In this document: piece after piece, positions 1 to 8,500 of the stretch
How the letters are laid out: every line of letters starts with the position of its first letter
How positions within the stretch are numbered: the stretch's first letter is position 1
NCBI GenBank assembly: GCA_000151295.1
Contig: GG745328.1
Coordinates: forward strand, 2,119,766-2,138,947
Length of the DNA stretch: 19,182 bases
Direction of reading: 5' to 3'
From: Allomyces macrogynus ATCC 38327
Lineage: Eukaryota; Blastocladiomycota; Blastocladiomycetes; Blastocladiales; Blastocladiaceae
Position numbers and translations under genes: made by a program
The notes under the pieces: generated by a model
What the model was told of the DNA's origin: nothing
What the model saw: only the letters and a program-made list of their open reading frames with translations
Database searches by the model: none

Positions 1-269
1 AAATTTCCCCAATCCCGGTTCCCCTTTCCCCCCGGCCCGGGGGGGGTTTTAAACCCGAAACCCCTCCCCCTGACCCCGCCCCTGGCCTTTTGGGGGAAAA
101 ACGGGGGGGGGGAACCCGCCCTTTTTTTTTTCGGGGGGCGGGGGGGAACTTTTCCCACACCCCCCCCCCCCTTTCTTTTTCGGGGGGGGGGGAAAAACGC
201 GGCCCCGCCCCCCTTTTTTTTCCCGCTTTTTGCCCCCCGCCCCCAAAGGGGGGGGGGCCTTTTTTTTTG
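1..269. other. Low-quality, homopolymer-dominated contig end
   Basis: Almost every base here lies in a run of four or more identical bases, dominated by G and C runs with T and A runs between them. It changes abruptly to ordinary, codon-structured sequence at about 270. A plus-strand frame stays open through it, but its translation is only Gly/Pro/Phe/Lys runs and looks meaningless. I read it as unreliable base calling at a contig end, not a biological repeat. The N-terminal part of the HP1-like gene that follows is therefore missing or garbled. Confidence 0.75.
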
Positions 270-789
270 CCGCCCGCCGCGGCCCCCGTGCCCGTGACGC
301 CGAGTCCGACGACGCCCGATCCGGCGGCGGCGCCGTACGACTTTCCCGACGACGAGAATGGCGTGGATGGTGTCGGCGACGACGCCGCGCTGTTGCCGCC
401 GGGCGAGGTCTATGCGCCCATGGACATGGTGCACGAGCAGAAACTCGATCCGAATTTGGCCTCGTGGGAGGACTTGGTCGAGGATATTTTGACGCTCGAT
501 GTGGACCCGACGAGCAAACAGCCGTACGTGTACCTGAAGCTGAAATCGGGCGAGCATGCTTGGGCGCGCGTCTTGACGAGTGTGGCGCGGTACAAGATTC
601 CGCAAAAGGTATGTACGGCTGGGCAGGGGGGGGGGGGGGGTTGGAATGAGGAGCAGGCAGGCAGGAACTAACTCGGTTGGCGGGTTCCATCGGCAGCTCA
701 TTGATTTTTACGAGAGCCGACTCACGTTCAAGTACCTGGAGGAGCCTGCGACGCAGGACGAGGTCGAGGACGAAGCCGAGCCGGCATGA
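270..789 (+). CDS. HP1/Swi6-like heterochromatin protein, C-terminal part with chromo shadow domain (5' partial, one intron)
   Basis: The coding part is 270-608 joined to 697-789, ending in TGA at 787-789. An acidic, Pro/Ala-rich hinge leads into a chromo shadow domain encoded by about 447-744. It begins SWEDLV (462-479), contains VYLKLKSGEHAW, and ends IPQ-K-LIDFYESRLTF after the splice. This closely follows the chromo shadow domain of fission yeast Swi6, including the SWEDLV opening and the FYESxLTF end. Chromo shadow domains dimerise and dock PxVxL-type partners, and HP1 proteins bind H3K9-methylated chromatin in the nucleus. The N-terminal chromodomain is not visible because the sequence upstream of 270 is unreliable, so a protein with only a shadow domain cannot be excluded. 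The gene converges on the next one, with 293 bp between stop codons. Confidence 0.85.
609..696 (+). other. Intron 1 of the HP1-like gene (88 bp, phase 0)
   Basis: The donor is GTATGT at 609 and the acceptor CGGCAG ends at 696. A CTAAC branch-point-like motif lies at 668-672. Removing it joins IPQK to LIDFYE and restores the chromo shadow domain. It contains a G15 run (626-640), which may be a sequencing-prone tract. Confidence 0.9.
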
Positions 790-1082
790 CCGCGATCCAA
801 CGTCGGTTGCTTCCGAATAGCAAGCGCCTTGGAAAGGCGACTTTTCATCATCATTATTTTTTGGTGTCCGCCGGTCCGTAGTGGTTCGAGCACAGTGATG
901 GGATATTTTCTTCAAAAGTGGGTCCTCGCAGCGAGAACGGCAAGATGGGCAGAGAGAGAGGGAGGCAAAGCCAAAAGGAAACACGACAAACAAACGAGAC
1001 TGCAAACAAACCAAAAAAAACTTCCACGTTTGTTTTCCCAACCAACCAAAAAAAAACCACAACACCAAAATGGGAACCGCCT
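790..1082. other. Convergent 3' intergenic region
   Basis: This lies between the stops of the HP1-like gene (+) and the SxIP-motif gene (-), so it must hold both 3' ends. It is lower in GC than the genes and carries A-rich stretches around 1008-1060 (T-rich on the minus strand). I see no canonical AATAAA on either strand and no coding signal; frames across it are shadows. Confidence 0.6.
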
Positions 1083-3785
1083 TCAAAACGTCTCAAACGA
1101 ATCCTCGGCGGGCATCGGCATCCGCCGCGGCGACGCTGCTGGCGACCGCGGGTACGCGCGCTGTGCGGCCATTGGTAGCGGGATCGTGCCGCGCACCGGC
1201 ACCCCGGCACCGTACCGGTACGGCGTCCCCGTACCGAGATTCGACGACGCCACGCTCGACCCGGATGGACGCGACGTTCGGCTTGCGTACCCCATCCCAG
1301 TGGGCGGTGCCGCACCGGGCGCGTGGACGGGTCGCGGAATTCCGGACCCGTGCGCCGGTGGGAGTGGCGGTGGACCGGGCGACTTGCCGCGCACCGGTCT
1401 CGGCAGGCGCGACCCGCCAGTGCCAGGGACAGACAAATTCGACTCGGACGGTGCCGCCGGCCGCGCGTTGGGCCGGCCGCGCGTCATCCCGCCGGTCCGG
1501 CCCATACCCCACGGCGCGGTCGGGGTCGTCATTGACCCGCCCGACCCCTGCGAGCTCTGGCTGCTGCCAGACGACGGTGGGCCACCACGCACTCCAGGCG
1601 CGCGCCCACGCTCAGCAGCACCCGCCGAGTACGGCGCGCGTGGCAGCGGCATCATTGGCGGTGCCTCAGCCGGACGTGGATCCGCAATCCGCGTGCGGCT
1701 CGAACTGCGCTTGCGCAACACCTGCTGCCGCCCGGGCGCGCCCACAGCCGACGACCCGCTCGAACCGGGCACGTGCAGGTGGCCGTACCCCATAGCACCA
1801 CCTCCCTGTTGCGTCCGTGGGGGCGCGTACCCGCCGACCGGAACCGCAACGGGGGTCTTGGGCCTCGGAATCCCGGACCGCGGTGGCGCGAGCCCCGAAT
1901 GGCCCGGCGCGAAATGCGGTGCAAAATGGCTCGATGCGGACGACGACGCAAACGAGTGAGCCGAAGTGGGCGTGATCGGGGACGTCGGTGCGCCGGTACG
2001 AGGGTAGGGCGTCTGCGTGGGCGTCCGTGGGCGCGGAATGCCGGACGTGGGGGATACGGCGCGCGACCGGTCGCCGCTCACGGAACTACCGGCAGATTCG
2101 GACGGTGCGCCGCCCGCCATGGGACGCCGAATTGTGCCGAATGAGTAGGGGGTAAAAACGGTCGCGCTCGGGGCAGGTGGTGGGGAGGGGGCCGGCGCCA
2201 TGTGTGGCGTCGGGACGCGCGCGATCGGCTCGAGGTCGGATTCGGGGCGCGGGACCGACGAAGTGGTTGGGACCGGACGCGAGTTGTTGGGTCCCGCCGG
2301 GTGGGCAGCAGCCGCGGCAGCCATACTGGCAGCAGACGGGTGTAGCGACTGGTACGCAGCGTACGTCGACGGCGACACCGAGTAAGTGCCCGGTCCGGCC
2401 GTACCGCCCCCACCGACACCGCCGTACCCAACGGGCGTGCGTGTGCGCGCGCGACTCGGTGGCCGGCTCGGCGGACGACTGCTCGGCATGAGCAGCGGCG
2501 CAGCGCCCGCCACCGACCCAGCATGTGACCGCGGCGCGCTAGGCACCCCCGCGTGCGACGAGAGCCCACTCCGTGCACTTCGCGCCGAATGCATCGAGTG
2601 ATCGGACACGCTCGACGCGACCGAACCGCGCCGGCTCGTACGATACGCCGGGAGCGGCAATGGTGCCGGCGCGGGTGGGGAGACGGCGTCAATGTTGAGC
2701 AAGGACGGCGAGTGCAGCAGATCGTTGCCCGTGCCTTGCCCAATCGTGTCGCGCTCAGCGCGCAGCTTGGCTTGGCTGCGCGCGGCCTGCAGGAGGCTGT
2801 TCATCAGGTCCATTTCCTTATTCCCGCGCGCGGGACGTGACGAAGGGGATTTCGGGATGCGCGGCGACGACGATGGGGCAGGAGTCGGAGTGCTGCTGGT
2901 GCTGCTGCCAGCGGGGTCCTGCAGGTCGCGTGTCACGCGAATAGTCGGGCTGGTCTCGGCGCGCGGCGGCGGATTCGGGCTCTTTGGCGGGAGAGGAGGT
3001 GGAGAGGAAAGGGCGGGGGGCGGAGGAGCAGATTCGACAACTGGTGCGACTGGTGCCGGGGCCGCTTCAGGTGGGGCAAACGAGCGCGACGGCTTGGGGA
3101 CGCGTTTCGCGTCCGCACCCACGGCGCTGCCGACATCGGTCTCGGTGTCATCGTCGTGTGCGGGCAGCGTACTTTCGTGGTCGGCAAACAGTTTGGCGCG
3201 GCGATTCTGTGTTGCAATCATCGACAATGAGCGTGAGCAGGATTCCCCAGGCATGAAAAGCGCGCATCGTCAAGTCCATACCTTTTCCCGGGCCTGGTTC
3301 TGGCGCATCACTTCAAGGTCGACGCGTAAATCCGTGACGCTCATCGGCCGCAAATCGAGCGTCATATCGTCGAGATCCTCGACGGGCGCGTCGCCAAACA
3401 TGGTGCTGAATCGAATCGACTGTGCTTTCGACAATCGCGCGCGTTTCTTTTCCGGATCCTCTTCGTCATGGTCATTGCCGTGACCGTCCTCGGCGGCGGG
3501 AGCCACGTCGATCGCGTCGTCGACGGGTAACCACCGCACGTGCGGCTTCGACTTGGCCACTGGTGACGTGGCCGATTCGGGCGACGCGTCTGCCACCGCT
3601 TCCGGGGCGGGCGAGGATGAGGACGACGATGTTGATGGCGGCAACGGCGGGAGCGGACGATGGTCGGCAATCGAAGATCCGGACCACATGCGCAAACGGA
3701 GTGCTGGGTCGGCTGCGAGCGCCGAGGACGACGGGAGCCGGCGCGCCATGGAGCTCGTGCGTGGAGGAAGCATAATGTCGGTCAT
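1083..3785 (-). CDS. Disordered Ser/Pro/Arg-rich protein with SxIP-type motifs, putative microtubule plus-end (EB1-binding) protein
   Basis: Exon 1 is 3785-3282 and exon 2 is 3206-1083, giving 875 residues. I chose the ATG at 3785 as the first in frame; another Met follows at residue 5. No folded domain is recognised. Residues 43-49 are RPLPPLP, a canonical class I SH3 ligand. Around the splice site is a charged, probably helical segment (LRVDLEVMRQNQAREKNRRAK), and a second amphipathic segment lies near residues 299-325. The C-terminal two thirds is Ser/Pro/Arg/Gly-rich and strongly basic. It holds SGIP at about 556, 612 and 789, SRLP at 767 and SSVP at 484, most followed by RP and a basic residue. 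SxIP with neighbouring basic residues is the known EB1-docking signal of plus-end tracking proteins. A cytoskeletal role is inferred from these motifs only. A generic disordered protein is the alternative. Confidence 0.75.
3207..3281 (-). other. Intron of the SxIP-motif gene (75 bp, phase 0)
   Basis: On the minus strand the donor GTATGG starts at 3281 and the acceptor ACACAG ends at 3207. The length is a multiple of three, but an in-frame TGA follows VWT, so read-through would truncate the protein. Splicing joins QAREK to NRRAKLF within a continuous charged segment. Confidence 0.85.
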
Positions 3786-5512
3786 GGGCGGCGCGTGCGA
3801 GGGGGTGCTCGGTGCGGGAGGAGGAGCAGAAGCAGCAGCGGGCGCGTCGGCCGGGTCAGCGAAGATCCTGCCCAGGTGATCAGGTCAGCGGTCAGCGTTC
3901 GTTCGACGGAAAGGACGCCGTCACTGTTCGAAAGTGAGCGAGAGAGCGAGGGAGGAGGACAAAGGGCGCGTTTCGTACGCATCGGCCGACCTACCATTCG
4001 TCGGGGATGCCGGTCAGCTCGTCGCCGATGCCAGCCGGGTCAGGCGCGCCGTTGGTAGCATCGGCGGTTCCCACAGTGCTGGTGCCGGTGCCGTGCGACG
4101 GGTCCCAGCCGGAGGTGGTGCTGGCCATGCTTGGCAAGGCGTGCAGCAGGCCGGTCGTCAGGTGCGTTGGGGTGCGGTGCAGTTGCCGTGATCACAGCGT
4201 CAAGGAGCCACCACGTCCGTCGTGTCGTCGCTGGCGTGTGTCGACCTGCAAACACTTGTCACTTGTCGGTCGCGCTCGCGGCTGGCCACACCGTGTACTG
4301 ATGGCCTGAAAGTCGAGGATGAAGTATCGAGCAGCGAGAGTCGGGAGGCGTGCGAGCGGCTGCGGTTCTTTGCACGCTTGGCAGGCCAGGCGCCCTGGCG
4401 AGCGTCAGGGCCGTGCTCTTGAGCAGGACAGCTCGCGGTTGCGGTCGGTCGTGCAGGAGCGTTGAGGGCGCTTGTGCTCGGGTCGCATGAAGTCGCCACC
4501 GTAGCGGCTGCCGAAAAGAGGAGCAAGGCGGCGGCGGCAGCGCGCCGTTCAAGAGAGTGTGAATAGTGAAGTTGAAGATGAAGGGCGAAGGCGAAGGTGA
4601 AGGTGGCCGCAAGCGGGCAATGCTCGGCCACCCCACAGAACTCCTCCGCTTCGTTCCGCCTCTGAACACATCGCCGGCCGCCGCACGCTCAAATGACGTG
4701 GACAAAGTGGCATGCAGGTTGAGAACGCATCAGCAAAAGCAAACAAGACCAACATCTCATCACCACACTCAGAGAACATGTCGGATCAGCCGTGCAAGAA
4801 ACACACAGGGAGAGATTGAAAAATCCAATGACGACCAACATGGAGGTTCATGGCAGGCAGTAAAAGTGGCAAACATTCACTGTCTAGGAAGGAGGAAAGC
4901 CAAAGGCGCCTTGCCCTGTGGATCAAAAAAGGGGCCTCAGCAAACATGCCATAGATGCTGCCACATTTCAGTTTGAAGTGCAACCTGGTCGTAAAAGGAC
5001 CAACAAGAGCGCAAGCTTCTGCTGTGGCCATGGAGAAGAAGATGCCACTGGCAGGGTCATGCTCTCATGCTCCCTGAGAGGACATCATGACACAATCCAA
5101 TGGCCACACAATCAGGTCAGAGATCACAAGGATGGCACCCAAAAGAAAACGGCCTTGCTTGTCTCATGTCAGATGCTTCATCGCCATTCCGAACAGGCGT
5201 TGGCCAGTGTCAGTGTGCTGACTTGTCCTTGTGCCAGTATGTGCTCCTGGCCACAACCTGTGCTCTCAACCATCACAAGCAGCCGTGTCTCTCTATTCTA
5301 CGCCAAATGCCAAAGATCAGAACGGAATAAACACCTCCAGAACCTCCACTTGTTCCTTGCCACACACACAGTCAAAACCGCTTGCACGCATCCACAAAAG
5401 GGCACGAGCTGGCCGGAAAATAGACCACCAATCCAAAACATCAACAATAAAAGCCCCGGGTACGCGAAAAATAACCTGTGGTCGGCCTGGTCCGACAATC
5501 TCACCTGACAAG

Positions 5513-5543
<31 letters not shown>

Positions 5544-5584
5544 AAGCACCTCTCCTCCAAAACTTGATCCTCCCCTCCAGCAGC
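3786..5584. other. 1.8-kb intergenic region: 5' flank of the SxIP gene and 3' flank of the RhoGEF gene
   Basis: The first part (3786 to about 4560) is GC- and CpG-rich and should contain the promoter and 5' UTR of the minus-strand SxIP-motif gene. From about 4740 to 5500 GC falls and CpG becomes scarce (8 in 4801-5280 by my count), unlike the flanking genes. Plus-strand frames here (for example 4918-5508) show no domain, and their residue composition looks random. Two plus-strand AATAAA hexamers occur near 5325 and 5450, but no plus-strand gene is evident. The low-CpG part may be old transposon-derived sequence. Confidence 0.55.
5513..5545. repeat. C21A12 homopolymer tract
   Basis: Twenty-one C (5513-5533) are followed directly by twelve A (5534-5545), about 40 bp beyond the stop of the minus-strand RhoGEF gene. 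On the transcribed strand this reads T12G21. Exact run lengths are likely to be unreliable. Confidence 0.9.
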
Positions 5585-8500
5585 TCAGTGCAGGTACCGC
5601 GCATTAATCTCGCGCTCCCACCTGGCCAGCTCGCTCGCGTTCTCGCCCGCGAAATAGACGACCCCCGTCGCATCCACGACACGCAGTTGCCCACTGCGCG
5701 TGATCGACGCGGGTGCGACCCGCGACTTGAGCGTGAGCGTGCGCCACGCGACCAGCGGATCGCTCGTGGCCGCACCACCCGTCGTCGCGGCAACCACCGC
5801 CGCGGCCGGTGCTGACTCGCGCTTGCACACGAGCAGCCAGTCGTTGAACAGAAATACCTGGTACGCACGGCCCGGAACGGGCGTTTCCGTCAGCGCGTAC
5901 CGCGCGCGCGGCGATGCCGGGTCCGGATCGCCGCCGGGCGTGGTCGCGTCCGGGATCCAAGGCGCGGGACCGTCGACGACGATTTGCGCCGCGGCACTAC
6001 CCGCGGGACTCGCGGTGCCGCTGGAACCGGTGCCGCCGCTGAGCGCCGCGACCGACGTGAGTTTCGGCGACATGATCGACGCCGCGCGCCCGGACGGCGA
6101 CCGCGCGACAAGCGGGAGTTCGGCCGCCTCAACCCACTTGGCGACCATCAGCGATCCTTCGAGCAACAGCCGGCGGTGTGGCGTGACGAGCGGTCCTGGC
6201 CGCCCCTTGATCCGCGCCTGCAACGCAAATCAACTTGGCCGTATCTTTTTGCAACCGCTTGCGTTCGTTGATTTTCTTGGCAATCGCCTCGATTTCGGCG
6301 AGCGCACGCGTCAAGTCGGTGAAGTCGGCGTGGTCCTCGGGCGTCTGCTTGAGCAAACTCTGCAACAACAGCCGGTACCGTGGAATGCGCTGGATCGGCA
6401 GCATAAGGTAGGCTTGCAGGTTGATCTGGTGGTGCGCCGGGTCCTGCACGACCGTTTCGCAGAACTGCCGCACTTTTTTGCGCTTGGGGAGCCACTTGGA
6501 CAGGTCCACCATGGCCTGGTCGTAGGCATTGATGAAAACCGAATACCTAACAGCGAAGAGCAATTGAGTGAGTGAGTGAGTATGTCAACCGTGGCCCACC
6601 CGTCCCCTCACCGCTCAACAAACTGAAAAAGCGACGTACATCTTGAGGTACGCTGAATGCTGCGCAAACACACGCCCCAGCCGGTCCTGGTTCGCGCGCA
6701 TCGCCCCAATCAAAAAGTCGCTATGAAACTTCAAGATCGACTCGACATTGGAGAACAATCCCTTGACTTCCTCGGGCGACAAGATCTGCCGATCCTCCAT
6801 GGGCTGCACGTAATGCTTGACCAAGTACGCCAGCTCGGCAATGTACGTGTCCTCGGTCGCGAGAATCTCGGCAATAATGTTCTTGCGCTTGACCGGATCC
6901 GCGGGCTTCTTGGGCGCCAACTCCCCGTGACTTATGGCGGGCGACGGCGCCGGCGACGCCGAGTCGTCGGTCCCGGCAATCTCGGCACGCACACGCGCCA
7001 TCAAGTCGGCGCGCTCCGACGTGGTCGGCGCCAGGTCGTACACGTCGCGCAGGTACTGCAGAGCGCGGTCGACGGCCGCCGCGTAGACGGGCGAGTCGAC
7101 GACAATGTGCAGGTGCGGGACCCGGTCCGGGTTCCCGCCGCCGCTGCCACTGGAACCGCTGTTGCGTGGCGCGCCAATGGTCACGGCCCCGGCCCATATC
7201 GCCGCCTGTGATTCGTCCGACGTGCGCGGTAAGGCAGACATGCTGGCCTCGTCGCCGGATGACGCCGCGGCCAGGCCGCGCGGCGCGACTCCACGGTGTG
7301 AGCTGCGCCGACCCTTAAGCAACGTCTTGAGTCCGCCGATCGTGACGCGCGACGGCGACCCGGCCACCTGTGTGGCGGTCGCGGCCGCGACACGGTGCGG
7401 CGACGGACCGACGGATGCACTTCGTGGTGCGATCGCACGTGCGACCGCCGATGTGGGGGACGCGAGCGGCACCGTGCGCATACTCGTTGGTGATGCGCTG
7501 GGGCCGGTCGACGGTTCGTACGACCGCCGCGCGCTCGCCGTGCGCGTCGGGAACGCGAGCAGCGGCGGCTGCTGCGGCGACATGGCGTCGCCCGAACTCG
7601 AGAACCGGCGCGGGTTGGTGTCAGCCGGCACCGCGACCGCGTTCAAATCGAGCGAGCGCCGCTTCGCCGGAGGTGGAGACATGGCGTCCGCGAGCGACGG
7701 CAACGCCGGAATCACCGGCAACGACGGCAAGTCCTTCTCCGCATTCGGCCCACGCCATGCCGCCGTCTCGACCATATCGACGGGCGCCGACTGGGGGCCC
7801 ATCGCGCTGCTACCGAACCGCGTCGCAACACGCAGCACAGGCGACGGCGGTTCCGTCACACTTGGCCGCACGACAGCGGGCATATCGATCAGTGAAATTG
7901 GTTGGTTCGACGCACTGCTCGACGACGACGCCGTGTGCGACAAGATCACGCCCGAGTCGTCCGAGAGGACCGAAAACCGCTGGTGTGGCGGGATCCCGTG
8001 TGCGCCGCGCGGGACGTGTGTCGTCGCCGTGCGGCCGCGCGCCATGGCCGCTGCGGGCGGCGCGGACGAGGAAATTTGCATGACGGGGCCCACGCTTTCC
8101 ATGGACGATAGTGACCGCCGGTCGGCGGCCACATCTTCGTCGTGGTGCGCATGCGCGATGAAGTCGCGCGTCACGCCGCCGAGCATGTCGAGTGCGGCCG
8201 CCTGGTCTGGGTCAGAAATGGCGACGGCCGGGATCGCGTTGTTGCCCGTGAGGCGCACGTGGCACGCAGACGACCGGCACCATGGCTGCATGAGCGGCTC
8301 GACGAGGGGCTTGATCGTCGCGTCCCACGGGTTCGAATCGACGAGCAGCGTCTTGAGTTTCGGCAGCGTTCCGAGTTCCACGGGCAGTGTCGTGAGCTGG
8401 TTCGTGCGCACGTCGAGAGTGACGAGTTCCTGCAATTCCTTGATCCACGGAGCTAAAATTCGACCGAAAAAGCGTCAGTATTCGCATCGGTTAAGGCACG

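Noticed and set aside
4918..5508. Plus-strand frame of 196 codons in the intergenic region, with AATAAA hexamers nearby
   Set aside because: There is no recognisable domain, the residue composition looks random, and it sits in CpG-poor intergenic DNA. I cannot support it as a gene without transcript data.
6224..6260. Possible 38-nt intron ending at TTGCAG to explain the RhoGEF frame change
   Set aside because: It is shorter than the other introns here (66-93 bp), uses a GTTGCA donor, and the resulting frame would be wrong for the PH domain.
8325..8345. GGTTCGAATC string resembling a tRNA T-loop
   Set aside because: It lies inside LRR coding sequence on the minus strand, and no acceptor stem or anticodon arm can be folded around it.
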